DNA from: Dipteronia dyeriana
Lineage: Eukaryota > Streptophyta > Magnoliopsida > Sapindales > Sapindaceae
Reading direction: 5' to 3'
DNA length: 64,000 bases
Assembly (NCBI GenBank): GCA_032871835.1
Contig: CM065297.1
Location: forward strand, 61,243,253-61,307,252
Shown here: positions 48,272-61,240 of the stretch, one piece after another
Position numbering within the stretch: position 1 is the stretch's first letter
How the letters are laid out: every line of letters starts with the position of its first letter
Made by a program: the position numbers and the translations under genes
The notes under the pieces: generated by a model
The model's input: the letters and a program-made list of their open reading frames with translations, nothing else
Told to the model about the DNA's origin: nothing
The model's database searches: none

Positions 48272-50424
48272 TTGCCTATTGCTAACCTCGACTTGGCCTG
48301 ATGTTTGTGGGTGGTAGGGAGTGGCTATCTTATGCCTCACACCGTATTTTTTTATAAGGGCAACAAATGACTTGTTGCAAAAGTGTGTTCTCCCATCACT
48401 GATTATAGCCATGGGAGTCCCAAATCTAGCAAATATGGCTTCCTTCATAAACTTTACCACCATTTTTCCAATGTTGGTTCTTGTGGCCCGTGCTTTTGCC
48501 CATTTAGACAAACATAATCAACCATAACAAGGATGTAGCTAAATCCATAAGAGGGTGGAAATGGTCCCATGAAATCGATGCCCCATACATCAAATAACTC
48601 GACCACCATGGCATTTGTTAGTGGCATCTCATTCCTCTTTCCAATGTTCCCCATTCGTTGACATCTATCACACAACGAGCAAAATCAGACTGCATCTTTC
48701 ATCAATGATTCCCATTAAAAACCCGATTGCAAGACCTTCAAAGCTGTCTTACGGGCTCCAGAATGCCCTACATAATGTAGCTCATGGCAAAACCTAAGTA
48801 CGTCCCATTGTTCATCTTCAGGAACATATCTCCTAATAACTGCATCAGGACCATGTATATATAAGAACATATCATCCCAAAAGAATCTTCTAGCCCGAAA
48901 TATATTCCATCCTTAGGAAGTCAACTCTGTAGGAATTACTCCACTAACCAAATAGTTCAATATATCAGCAAACAAAGGCTCTGTATCCGACACTCCATAA
49001 TTGCTCATCCGGGAAGTCTTCTCTTAATGGAAATTCATCCGTTTCTTCCAGTTTTTCCTGCACAATTCTACTCAAATGGTCGGCTACCACGTTCTCCACA
49101 CCTTTCTTATTTCGTATCTCAAAATCGAACTCTTGTACTAATGGCTTCCATCGAATCAACCTTGGCCTAGCATCCTTTTTTTTGAAGAAGATACCTAAGG
49201 GTTACATGATCTGAGAACACCACTACCTTGGCTCCCATCAAATATGCTCTAAACTTCTCTAAGGTAAAACCACTGCTAAAAGCTCATTTTCAGTTGTTGA
49301 GTAGTTAAGTTGGCCATCATTTAGGGTCCTAGAAGCATAATAAATGATATGTGGGACCTTATCCACCCGTTGCCCCAAAAATGCCTAGATAGAATAATCA
49401 GAAGCATCCATATTAGCTCAAAGGGCAACTCCCAATTCGGAGGCATCATAATATGTGCCATTGTCAAAGCATCTTTCAAGGTATCAAACGCATGCAAACA
49501 CTCCTTGCTCATCTCGAATTCTGTTTCTTTTTGGAGGAGTGCTCACAAAGGTCTTGTTATCGTTGAAAAGTCTCAAATGAACCTCCGGTAGAACCCTGCC
49601 TGCCCCAGGAAAGACCTCACTTCCTTCACAGATTTTAGAGGTTGTAAACTTCGGATTACTTCCACCTTTGCCTTATCAACCTCAATTCCTCTCTTGCTTA
49701 TCACATGCCCAAGAACTATTCCTTGTTGTACCATGAAATTGCACTTCTCCAAGTTTAAAACCAAGTTGTTCTCCTCACATCTCTGCAGGACCATGGTTAA
49801 GTTCTTTAAACAAATCGCAAAGGAATCTCCAAAGACGGAGAAATCATCCATAAAAACCTTAGTGATCTCCTCTACCATATCTAAAAATATAGACATCATG
49901 CATATCTAAAAGGTGCCTGGTGCATTACAAAGACCGAAAGGCATTCTTCTGTAGGCAAATGTCCCAAATGGACATGTGAAAGTGGACTTCTTCTGATCTT
50001 CTAGTGCTATGGCTATCTGATTGTATCCCGAGTAGCCATCAAGGAAACAATAATGACAATGCCCTACTAATCGCTCCAACATCTGATCAATGAATGGAAG
50101 AGGGAAATGGTCATTCCTAGTGGCTGAGTTCAACTTTCTGTAATCAATACACACTCTCCATCATGTCTAAAGTCTCTGAGGAATCAACTTATCTTGCTCA
50201 TTTCTTGCCGCTGTTATACCCGATTTCTTAGGAACTACATGGATAGGGCTGACCCACTTACTTTCTGATATCGGATATATGATTGCCACCTTTAGAAGCT
50301 TAAAACCCACTTCTTCACTACTTCTTTCATGATTGGGTTTAACTGCCTCTGAGCTTCCCTTGTAGGCTTGGCATCATCTTCTAGAAAAATCTTGTTTATG
50401 CAAATAGTGAGACTAATCCTTCTA

Positions 50425-51495
50425 GGGTGCGTTTGGTACTCGGGACATGACAGGACAACATGGGACTCTTTGTCCTTGTTCCGCGTTTGGTGCGAACTCA
50501 GTGTGGGACAACATGGGACAAGGTGGGACAAAATTCATAAAAAATTATCCCACCTCACACCCTCGGCCAACTAGTCCCATGGCATGGGACAAGGCTCAAA
50601 ATGACATATTTGACCTTTAAATGTTCAACAAATTACAATTGTGTACCATATAAATTAAACAATTCCCTTCTTTATTTCTCTATTCTCTCTTCTCTCCAAC
50701 CCACGATCGTTGTACCAGTGAACCCTATACGTACCAATCATCTTCCCGTTACCGCCACAACTCCTCGCTGAAGCCGACTTGGGTCCCGTCGCACGCGTTC
50801 ACCGCCGACCAAGGTATGATTATGTTCAATTTTCTTTTTGTTTGTTTCGATTTCGTTTTGAAATCGTGAGCTCGTCTCATTCTCTGATTCAATTTCACGA
50901 TTTTGTGGTTACTTGTCTTGTTATCATCTGTTTACTGCATCCATTTTCTAATTGTTGGATTGATTTTTGATGTTGCTAGGTGCTTTGTGTTGTGTTACTG
51001 CTTGTTGCAGTGATTTCTCTTTTATTTTCGGTTGTTGTGTTTTGGGTTTGTGTTTCGATTGTGTCTTGTTATCCAGTGATTTGTGTTTCGATTGTAGTGT
51101 TGTGTTGCTACTTGTTGCAGTGATATTAACTTATTTGAAAACAAGTAATTAAAAAAAATATAAAAAAGCTCTTAAATTCTATTAAATAATAATATTTTTC
51201 AATCAATTTTTTTTATTAAATATGATATATAATTTTTTTTAAATAAAATCATATAAATATCTATTTATCATGTCCCATTTAACATTATTTTGTGGTAAAA
51301 AAACATTAAACAACATAACAAGGGCAATATGGTAATTTAAACCTCTTGTCCTGTCATATCCCAGTCATACCAAACACATAACAGTACGGTTAACAGTTCT
51401 ATCCCAGGCCTTCCAAGCACAATACAGACAACTTGTCCTGTCCTGTCCTGTCCTGTCCCACCTTATCATGTCTTATCCGTGTACCAAACGCACCC
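50425..51495. mobile_element. PIF/Harbinger-type non-autonomous element, 1071 bp
   Basis: Terminal inverted repeats gggtgcgtttggtac...gtaccaaacgcaccc are flanked by a 3-bp duplication, cta (50422-50424, 51496-51498). Removing the element with one cta restores the G3b frame. Subterminal gggacaa/ttgtccc phrases recur about a dozen times, including four ctgtc-type units near 51440. The interior at 50680-51130 is gene-like: a pyrimidine-rich leader, a GC-rich exon-like block ending accaag|gtatgat at 50814, and a later ttgctag|gtgc. No transposase domain is visible. Confidence 0.85.
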
Positions 51496-51531
51496 CTAAT
51501 GTCTTCAAGAGACCATCCTATGGCTGACTTG

Positions 51532-52299
51532 TAACGGTCTGTGTAAAAGCGCCTACAGTTGAGAGAGTGTAACTTCGGATTTTTAGTGGAATAACACCGG
51601 AGTTAATAATCAAGGAATATTAATTAAAGAGTTTAATTAATTATTCCGAGGATTATTGGAGATCAAAAAACTGTGGATCCATTAGGTTCCCATACTAGCC
51701 CGATCGATTTAGATTACAAGGGTCACGGTTAATTAATTGGATTGTCCAATTAATTGTCTTACAAAAGTGACACATATATATTCGGGAATTAATTGAATAA
51801 TGAGATTATTTAATTAATGAATGTTAATAGTTAAATAAATTAAATAATTAGATTATTTAATTATATTGATAATTATGAATTATTAGTTAACTATTACTTG
51901 GAGGGTGTTAGTTGATATACGGATTTAGGTGAAGATAAAATAATAGGATTATTTTATTTTACTTTACTAAATCATTTATCTAAGTATTTGAATTTAAGCT
52001 TTAATTTAAATACTTATTATCACTTTTAATATATTAGATATATTTGAAAAGGATAATTAAAAGATATTTATATATCAATTATTAACACAAGAGATTGCAT
52101 TGGATGCAAATTGATGTGTGCACATGAGACAATAGTTAAAAGAAGAATTTGCATAGGATGCAAATACTTCTTACACATATGATTTATATTTTTTAGCAGA
52201 GGCATATTTTTATTAAAAAGAAAAGAGTTTACTCTGTTATCAGCCAGGTGTGCGTGAGATATAAGAAAAAACAGAGAAAAGTGTATGCAGTGAACAAAA

Positions 52300-52344
<45 letters not shown>

Positions 52345-52807
52345 GTGTGTACAGTGAACAAAGTGAATATATATATATATATATATATCTTATTTCATGT
52401 TTTTTTGTGTGTTTTTGAAACACATAGAAGAAAGAGTTTCTTCAATTCTCTCTACATCCTCCATTTAAGTTCCTGAGATCGTGACGCACCCACACACAGT
52501 TACCGGTCCCGGGAGATAGCAAGGAAGATCGAGTGGTTCAGACAGGAGCACATCATAAAGTGAAGGAGCTTCCAAACGTTGGTAAGATTGGTTCAGACAG
52601 GAGCATAACGTAATGTGAAGGAGCCTCCAAACGTCGGTATGTTATTTTGATTTTATTGATTACAATTTCATGTATTTACATATTTATGTATTAGTTTCGA
52701 AAAATAATTACGATCCCAAGTTCACTGGTCCCAAATACAGATTATGATCTATATAAAAAAATTTAAAACCTAGCTCCAATGCGTAACCGGTGAATAGGGT
52801 TCCAACA
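51532..52807 (+). repeat. 5' LTR of C2 (5'-truncated)
   Basis: It matches 58165-59436 of the 3' LTR and ends ttccaaca before the primer site. It contains (AT)n blocks separated by gtgtacagtgaacaaagtgaat repeats (52285-52390). A ~60-bp direct repeat (ggttcagacaggagca ... cctccaaacgt) lies at about 52525-52640, a duplication not seen in C1. Confidence 0.85.
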
Positions 52808-52822
52808 ATTGGTATCAAAGCC
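52808..52822 (+). other. Primer-binding site of C2
   Basis: The sequence is attggtatcaaagcc, one base off the usual tggtatcagagc core. Confidence 0.85.
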
Positions 52823-52986
52823 AATTTTAATTTCGGAATAAGAAATTGTTTTCGATGCTCCTGATTGTGTAGGCACAATTTAAATTGACTGTATAATATT
52901 TTTTTATGTATATTAAATTTTTTAATTTATACAAATATGATTGATCGTTAATTATATGATATTGTGGATTTAGTGTTTATGGGTTG

Positions 52987-53020
<34 letters not shown>

Positions 53021-54362
53021 TTACTATTATTGTATTGTAAAAAAAATTGTAACCTATATTAAAGACCTGGAAAAATCTCGAAGAAGGATTAATGAGATGA
53101 ATCGGAGTGACCTGAAGAGACTGGAAGACTCGGAAATTATAAGAAGACCAAGGAATGCCATGGGGGTATTTTTGTAATTTTAAATTCCAATTTTTTTAGG
53201 TTAAATAATCCACAGTACTCGGTCAATTCATGTATGCTTTATATTATGTGATGATAAAAGCATTGTCATGCATACGTATGTCATTTAGATTAGATGTGCC
53301 TACACAAATATATTTGATATGTCATACATGCATCATAGTCTGATATTTTATGTATTTTTTTTAATGTGATTAATATGGGCAATATACATAAATGACTATG
53401 ATTAATGAGATTAGTTTTTTAATGGTTAAAAAACTTGGTAATTCTCATTAATATTAATCTAGTTATTAAAGAGTTTAATAAGTTAGATTAATAGGGTCAT
53501 TCATTGTAATTAGGATTAATATGATCAATAACCTAATAAAAATGAACCGAATAAAGTGTTATAGTTTTAATAGTTAAAACTTGGTAAACACTAACATAAT
53601 AATCTGACTTTAGTAAATAGTTTAAAAAAGCTTAGATTATTCACTAATAGATTAGATTTTTAATTGTCAAAAATCATTAATAATTTATTAGTTAATTAGA
53701 ATTTATTTCTAATTAGTTAATGCGTTAGAAAACTTGATTAAAGTTAGTCATTTAATCCTGTAGAATCTAGGTGCATTAACGGTTAATAGAAAACCCTAAT
53801 TTTAAAATAGTGAGTGGGAGAGAGATATATGACATATATATCCCACAGTCTCCATCATTAGTTCAACACCGTGAGATTCGAGTGGGGCCTCATGACGACT
53901 TTGCTTTCGTCCTCCCTAAGGAGGGTTTCCACAAAGGTCAATACCAAGGTTGACTTCCTAACGGATAGGAATTCTAAGGGTATTTCGGGATTGACCGACC
54001 CTAAGGTGGCAATTCTCGAGTTAAGCTCGTGAGATCTGAAATGGTGGGTTACACTCACGAAGGTTTTGATTAAGTTTTGTTAATTAAAAACCTGACTGAA
54101 TGAACGATAGTTGAATGATATGCAATAAGAGTTAATCTAGAATATCATTTGATTAAGAATGTCTCGGTCCAACATGCATAGACTTGAGCGACCCTAAGGC
54201 GACACTTCTTTGTGGTATGTTGGATTGTCATGGTATAGTAACTATTTTTAGGGTAGTTCTAGTTCGTTATACATGTGCATGCATCATGTTTAAATTTATG
54301 CCAAAGAACCCAACTTGTTATAAATAAATGACTGAATGAATGTTTTATTTATTTCAACAATA
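52823..54362 (+). other. Untranslated leader of C2
   Basis: No gene. It is collinear with 28830-30523 of C1 and similarly AT-rich, with a (tta)n microsatellite near 52990. Confidence 0.6.
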
Positions 54363-55240
54363 ATGTCTTCTTTATTACTTCAAATTCTCGTAAACGGCAA
54401 ATTAACTGGTGATAACTACACTAAGTGGAAACTTAACTTTAATGCAATATTGGTCACCAAATACCTCAAGTTTGTGCTTACGGAGGAATGTCCTCCAGTG
54501 CCTGCTGTAAATGCCACACGAACTATTCGTGAGGAATACGAGTGATGGGTCTCATCTGATGAGAAGGCCCAAACATATCTGTTCGTTTATATAACAGACA
54601 TGCTTGTCACAAAGCATGAAGTAATGACTTCAGAATTCGAAATCATGGAGTCATTGCAAGCTATGTTTGGGTAGCCCTCTGAGCAAAAGTGACACGAAGC
54701 CATTTGTTCCTCTATGCTTGCTCGGATGAAGGAAGGTATGTCAGTTAGGGAATATGTCCTGAGCATGATGTCCTACTTCAACACTACAGAAGTCAATGGC
54801 AGGACCATTGACGAACCCAGTCAAGTGAGCATCATACTGACGACTTTTCTGAAGAGTTATCAGTTTAAGAGCAACTACAGGTTGAACAAGTTAAAGTTTA
54901 GTCTTACACAGTTGTTCAATGAGCTTGCTACCTTTGAGTCTTTAATTAAGGACAATAAGGGTAAGACCGGTGAGGCAAATGTTGTCGAACCATCTTCCTC
55001 CTCAAATAATAAAAAGAGGAAGAGGTCTGCTGGGAAGACGAAAGGTGAGCCCAAACCCATGAAAGCCCAAAGTAAAAAGAAGGGCCCTCCACCGACCAAG
55101 GCGAAGGAAAATGTTTCCTTTGCTATAAGGTCGAGCACTGGAAGAGGAACTATCCTCAATACCTGGAGGAGGTAGGCAAGAAGAAAAAGATGAAAGGTAA
55201 ATATGATTTACTTGTTCTTGAGTCATGTTTAGTGGAAGAA
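54363..55240 (+). pseudogene. gag: C2 gag (broken)
   Basis: The ATG at 54363 starts MSSLLLQILVNGKLTGDNYTKWK, an intact N-terminus where C1 is frameshifted. Stops occur at 54543 and 54673. The frame at 54714-55175 carries MKEGMSVREYVLSMM and the Lys/Ser-rich linker. The zinc-knuckle region near 55115-55160 has lost its pattern by base changes and indels. Confidence 0.82.
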
Positions 55241-56640
55241 GATTCTTCACCCTAGATAGTTGATTCATGGGCCACTAACCATGTTTGTTCTTTTTTACAA
55301 TGGATTGATTCTTGGACACAACTAAATAGAGGAAGCCTTGTCAATACATGTGGGGTCAGGGGATGTCATGTCTGCACGAGCAGGGGGTGTAATTAGATTA
55401 CGTTTTTGTAATAATTATATATTGTTGGATAATGTATTTTATATTCCTGGATTTACACGGAATTTGATTTCCGTTTCTAAGTTGTTAGAACAAAAATATT
55501 TTGTTTTTTTAATAATAAGTCTGTTATTATTGGAAAGAATGGTCTGACTATTTGTTCAGGAATTAACAAAAAAAAATTGTATGTGTTAAGACCGTTAATA
55601 CATACTAAATTGCTCAACACAGAAATGTTTAAGGTTGAAAAACCAAAAACTAAACGACATAAGATTTCTCCAGATAATGACACGTATCTCTAGCATCTAA
55701 GGCTTGGTCATATCAACCTTGACCGGATAAACAGACTAGTAAAAAGTGGACCATTAAGTGATTTAAAGGTTGGTACCTTACCTGTCTACAAATCTTGTCT
55801 GAAAGGTAAGATGACTAAGAGTCTTTTTACTGGAAAAAGGCTAAGAGCTAAAGAACCACTAGAGCTTATACATACAGACGTCTACGGACCGATTAATGAT
55901 AAAGCTAAGGGTGGTTATGAGTATTATGTCACCTTTATAGATGATTACTCAAGATACGGATACGTCTACCTAATGCAACAGAAGTCGGAAAATTTGAATT
56001 GTTCAAAGAATTTCGAGCTGAAGTTGAGAATCAATTTGGTAGGACTATCAAGTCACTGTGATCGGATCGTGGAGGTGAGTACCTTGACCAAAAGTTTGAA
56101 GACTTTACGGTCGAGCATGGGATAGTTTTCTAACTCACAGCTTTCGGTACACCTTAGCAAAATGGTATAGCGGAGAGGAGAAACAGAATCCTGATGGAAA
56201 TGGTGAGATCTATGATTAGTTTCTCATCATTACCAAATTCCTTTTGGGGATATGCATCACAAACAGAGGCATACATTTTGAATGTAGTGCCATCTAAATC
56301 TATTCCTAAGACTCCCTTAGAGTTATGGATTGGTCGTAAAGCTAGCTTGCGACATTTCCACATATGGGGGTGTCTAGCACACATGCTGAAGAATAGAACT
56401 GGAAAGCTAGACTCCAAGTCTGTTGTCTGCCTGTTTGTAGGATACTCCAAGAAGACCAGAGGTTGACACTTCTATAATCCTGAAGACAACAAAGTATTTG
56501 TATTGACAAATGCAACGTTTCTTGAGGACAATTACATTAGTGACCATAAACCTCGTTCTAAGATTTTATTGAATGAGTTGGAGCCTGGTGAGACTAGTGT
56601 TTCATCAACAAGAGTTGTAGATCCATAAACATCTGAGAGT
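55241..56640 (+). pseudogene. pol: C2 protease and integrase (broken)
   Basis: The protease region near 55245-55285 has a stop just before the active-site block and HSWATNHV in place of DSGATNHV. FIPGFTRNLISVSKLLEQ-type sequence follows near 55445. The integrase zinc-binding motif has YKSC where C1 has CESC. The core shows LELIHTDVYGPI, FIDDYSRYGYV (55860-55975) and [10 protein letters not shown] (56235). A frameshift near 56060 removes the second half of the core. Confidence 0.82.
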
Positions 56641-57336
56641 TAGATGGTTCCTGATCAGGATACACTACCACCTAGACGTAGTGAGAGGGTTGTGAGACAA
56701 CTTGAACGCTATTTAAGAATAGGAGAGGGGCAAGGTGTTGTCTCTACTGATAGTGTTGATGATCCATTGACATTTAAGAATGCAATGAAAGATCCTGATA
56801 AAGAGGAATGGCTTAAAGCCATGAATCTCTAGATGGAGTCCATGTTCTCTAACTCAGTATGGGATCTTGTAGACTTACCGGATGCTATAGGTGTAAGTGA
56901 ATCTATAAGAGAAAGAGAGGAGTAGACAGGAAGGTAGAGACCTTCAAGACAAGGCTAATGGCCAAGGGTATACCTAGAAAGAGGGGGTCGATTAAGAAGA
57001 GACCTTCTCGCCAGTAGCCATGTTTATGTCTATTAGGATTCTCTTATCTATTGCTGCCTATTTCGATTAAGAAATTTAGTAAATGGATATCAAGACTGCA
57101 TTCTTGAATGACAATCCTGATGAGAGCATCTATATGATGCAACAAGAGGGATTTGTGTCTCTAGATCAAGAGCAAAAGGTTTACAAGATGCAAAAGTCCA
57201 TCTATGGACTTAAGCAAGCATCTAGCTCTTGGAACATTAGGTTTGATGATGTGATCAAAATCTATGGCTTCGAGCAGACTTAACTAGATGGTTTAGAGTT
57301 ATGAGGCATGCATCGCATGCTTTAGTGCAAATGGGA
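56641..57336 (+). pseudogene. pol: C2 reverse transcriptase remnant
   Basis: The frames 56644-56832 and 57083-57283 encode DTLPPRRSERVVRQ, MDIKTAFLNDNPDESIY and KSIYGLKQASSSWN. The sequence then jumps at 57281 from GFEQ to the last residues before the polypurine tract. The catalytic YxDD segment and all of RNase H are therefore deleted. The purine tract aaatgggagat precedes the LTR at 57340. Confidence 0.82.
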
Positions 57337-57339
57337 GAT

Positions 57340-59436
57340 TGTTGGGGTTTATGCCCTAAAGATGTAATTTGTAAATGGATTTATGAAATAAATAAAAAGA
57401 AAAGTTCAATTCATTCTTTTTATGTTGTTTATTTTATAACTTGTGCATATATTTTACATACAAGATTGCCGGATGTAATCTCGAACGGTGTATATGAGTA
57501 CCATATACGGATGGATACAGTAAGGGACGTGCAATCTAAATAGTCCATAGATAGTAAATAAATCTGGGTACTTTATTTGTGGTTAATCTATAGTTACGGT
57601 CCATTCTGTTATGTACGATGATTTTATCCTGAATCATTCATATGAGATATGGTAATGGAGGCACCTTGTATGATGTGATCATATATGACTGGGCTATGAT
57701 CTATATGAATCTCTTACCAAGATCTGTTTACCGATGAGATTCATATATATCAATTAATGATGGCTATATATGGGTGATCTTAATCTTGAGTGTCTTATCG
57801 ACTCCTTCATGTGAGATCGTGGTCTTTGATATACCATGGGTGAGGTCGGATGCAGTTTCCGATCAATATGCTCCGTATGTTGGGATTGCGGTTTAGCTTA
57901 TCGCTAGGAAAGTTTGTACATAATAGTTGAATCCACTCATTCTTGTGAGAAGTTGATGATAATTCCCTTAAGAGTTGATTCGGGGATTGGACAATATGAG
58001 CGTTCTCTCCTAATTCCTTAAGAAAATAGGATTTATTGTCCATTAGAGAATCAATGGTACTTAAAGGATATATGAAATTAGAGGGGTACAATAGACATTA
58101 TGACCCAGCTCTAGTTATGAAGTATTGTGGAGGATCACACCATATGTAATAGCTATATCGATGGACACTGAGTTGTATCGGTCTATGTAAAAGCGTCTAC
58201 AGTTGAGAGAGTGTAGCTTCAGGTTTTTAGTGGAATAACACCGGAGTTAATAATCAAGGAATATTAACTAAAGAGTTTAATTAATGATTCCGAGGATTAT
58301 TGGAGCTCCATAAACTGTGGGTCCATTAGATCCCCTTGCTAGCCCGATCGATTTAGGTAACAAGGGTCACTGTTAATTAATTGGATTGTCCAATTAATCG
58401 TGTTACAAAAGTGACACGTATATATTCAGGAATTAATTGAATAATGAGACTATTTAATTAAGGAATGTTAATAGTTAAATTAATTAAATAATTAGATTAT
58501 TTAATTATATTGATAATTATGAATTATTAATTAACTATTACTTGGAGGGTGTTAGTTGATATATGGATTTAGGAGAAGATAAAATAATAGTATTATTTTA
58601 TTTTACTTTACTAAATCATTTATCTAAGAATTTGAATTTAAGTTTAAATTTAAAATACTTATTATCACTTTTAATATATTAGATATATTTGAAAAGGATA
58701 ATTAAAATATATATATATCAATTAATAACACAAGAGATTGCATTGGATGCAAATTGATGTGTGCACATATAACAATATTTAAAAGAAGAATTCACATAGG
58801 TTGCAAATACTTGATACACATATGATATATATTTTTTAGCAGAGGCGTGATAAAAGATACAGCAGAGGCATGATATAAAAATATATTTTGAAAAGGCATA
58901 TTTTTATTAAAAAGAAAAGTGCTTGCTCTGTTGTCAACCATGTGTGCGTTAGATATAAGAAAAAAGAGAGAAAAGTGTGTGCAGTGAACAAAGTGAATAT
59001 ATATATATATATTTATTAATATAAGTGTGTACAGTGAACAAAGTGAATATATATATATATATATCTTGTTTCATGTTTTTTTTAAACACATCGAAGAAAG
59101 AGTTTCTTCAATTCTCTCTACATCCTCCATTTAAGTTCCTGAGATTGTGACGCGCCCACATGCAGTTACCAGTCCCGGAAGATAGTAAGGAAGATCGAGT
59201 GATTCAGACATAAGCACATCTTAAAGTGAAGGAGCTTCCAAACGTTGGTAAAATTGGTTCAAACAAGAGCATAACGTAAAGTGAAGGAGCCTCCAAACGT
59301 TGGTATGTTCTTCTAATTTTATTGATTACAATTTACTGTGTTTATATATTGTATGTATTAGTTCTGAAAAATAATTACGATCCCAAGTTCACTGGTCCCA
59401 GATACATATTATGATCTATATAAAAAATTTCCAACA
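57340..59436 (+). repeat. 3' LTR of C2
   Basis: It starts tgttggggtttatgccc and ends with the terminal ccaaca. About 50 bases just before the end are missing relative to the 5' LTR (ataaaaaattt joined to ccaaca). G2-type gypsy coding sequence follows at once. Confidence 0.85.
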
Positions 59437-61240
59437 GCTAAACCCTGCCAAGTGTGCCTTCGGGGAGACTGCGGAAAGTTCTTAGGATTCATGGTGAATG
59501 AGAGGGAAATTTAGGCAAACTCGGAAAAGATCCAAGCTATCCTGAACCTAGATTCTCCAACCACTCTCAAACAAGTCCAAGTGTTAACAAGCGTATAACA
59601 GTGCTCAACAGGTTTATTTCACGTTCCACGGATAAATGTCTTCCTTTCTTCAAAGCCATCAAGTAGGGGAAGTACATGAAATGGGGCCAGGATAATGAGT
59701 GAGCTTTCCAAGACCTAAGGTGACGTTTGGTTACCATGGTGGAATAAGAATTGGAATGGTAATGAGAATGAGAATTGGAATGGAAAGGAATGGAAAACTG
59801 ATTTCTTTGTTTGGTTGGGACTATAGAATCAATATCTGAATCAGTAATATTTTGTTTGGCTAACAGTTGAATGGAATGGAATCAACTGTATTTTGACCAA
59901 AATACCCCTAATTACAAAACATTTATAATAACATTATGAAAGTATAAATAATATTATATTTGTAAATAAATATTATATATATATATTATTATAATATAAA
60001 ATATATATTATTACAATATATGTTTTGTATTTCTATATTATATATTATATATTATATGTTAGTAATATTTATACTATTATATATTATATAATATATATTA
60101 TATATTATTAAATATATAAATATTATATATAATTATATAATGTGTATATATATAATAATATATATAATTAGGAAATATAATGTTCATTTTGGATAATAAT
60201 AATAAAATATTAGAGTATAAATTATATAATAATATATATTATAAATATTATTTATATATTTTTAATATATATTTATATATAATATAATATATATTATATA
60301 TTATATATTAGAAATATTGATATTATTAATATCAATATTATTATATATAAAAATATTATATATTATTATATAATGTATATATTTATATATACATTATGTA
60401 TATAATAATATATAATATATAATATAAATAATTAGAAAATATAATATATATATATTTTGGATAATAATAATAAATTTTAAAAGTATAAATTATATAGTAT
60501 ATATATGTATTAATAATATATTTTGTATAATATAATATATAGTTTGGAAAATAATAATATAATAAAAAAGTATAAATAATATAATACTATAATATATGTA
60601 ATATATGTAATAATATATTATAAGCAATAATAATAATAATAATATATATATAATAATGATAATAAATATTATATAATAGTATGATATTTATAATATATAT
60701 ATATATATATATATTATTTTTGGAAATGAGGGCATTTTTGGAATTGAGTTGTGGGATAGAGGGTTATTTTTGGAAAGAAAATGTGTTAATAGAATGGAAT
60801 GGGCATTCCATTGGTTTTTGGATGGAATGCTCAATCCACCAAAATGGTGGAATCCCCATTCCAATGGAATGCTCATTCCATTGGAATTTAACAAACCAAA
60901 CAAATGGAATGAATTTATTTTCATTCCATTCCACCCAACCAAACACCACCTAAAAGAGTACCTCGCCAGCCTACCGGTGCCAGTTAAGTCTATGCTGGGA
61001 AAGGAGTTACAGATATACCTAGTCAAGGAGTGCGGCGATGGGGTTCAACGACCTATCCACTATGTCAGTCATCCACTATCTAAGCCCAAGAAGAATTACC
61101 TCCTCCTTGAGAAGCTCGCCCTTACACTGGTTACCTGTACCAGGATGCTTCATCCATATTTTCAAGCCTATACAGTAGCAGTGGTGACGGATCAGCCCTT
61201 CTGCTAGTTCTTACAGAGGCCAATCTTGTGGGCTTTGGAG
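59437..61240 (+). pseudogene. pol: G2-type reverse transcriptase fragment, second copy, split by a Harbinger element
   Basis: 59437-59718 encodes the RT thumb/connection (LNPAKCAFGETAGKFLGFMV, SEKIQAILNL, TLKQVQVLTS, CLPFFKAIK). 60951-61240 encodes EYLASLPVPVKS through VVTDQPFC. The Harbinger element separates them at a TAA target site. Several stops and a frameshift occur near 59600. At 61240 the copia LTR cuts it at the same tggag as in the first copy. Confidence 0.82.
59719..60950. mobile_element. AT-rich Harbinger-like element, copy 2 (complete), 1232 bp
   Basis: The ends are ggtgacgtttggtta... and ...ccaaccaaacaccacc, imperfect inverted repeats. The 3-bp duplication taa lies at 59716-59718 and 60951-60953. 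Removing the element with one taa restores the gypsy frame. Both ends hold runs of ggaatg/cattcc; the middle 900 bases are TATA-type low-complexity DNA. There is no transposase. TAA targets and GG...CC ends suit PIF/Harbinger. Confidence 0.85.

Larger units (their letters stand above)
44479..51531 (-). pseudogene. pol: G3b pol: second gypsy copy, split by element B and a Harbinger element
   Basis: Pieces are at 44479-44613, 48277-50424 and 51499-51531. The minus strand encodes: pre-RT segment with RQLNPIMKEVVKKWV (about 50300-50530), RT (49906-50154 and FMDDFSVFGDSF near 49840), FLGQAGFYRRF near 49580, RNase H (48965-49320: FEIRNKKGVENVVADHLSRI), integrase zinc end CDRCQR and [14 protein letters not shown] (48520-48675) and core with QVEVSN (48276-48511), which keeps the catalytic Glu. 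Frames are interrupted by stops and single-base indels. The sequence is very similar to G3a. Confidence 0.82.
51532..59436 (+). mobile_element. C2: second copia element of the C family, truncated and internally deleted
   Basis: The left LTR keeps only its last ~1.28 kb (51532-52807). The internal region holds gag, protease, integrase and a partial reverse transcriptase. The right LTR is 57340-59436. The left breakpoint joins directly to G3b. The right end adjoins G2-type gypsy DNA. Compared with C1 about 1.1 kb of reverse transcriptase and RNase H is missing at 57281. Confidence 0.87.

Noticed and set aside
50779..51152. Small hydrophobic reading frames inside the 50425 Harbinger element
   Set aside because: They run through a T-rich, intron-like stretch; Phe/Leu/Cys content reflects base composition.
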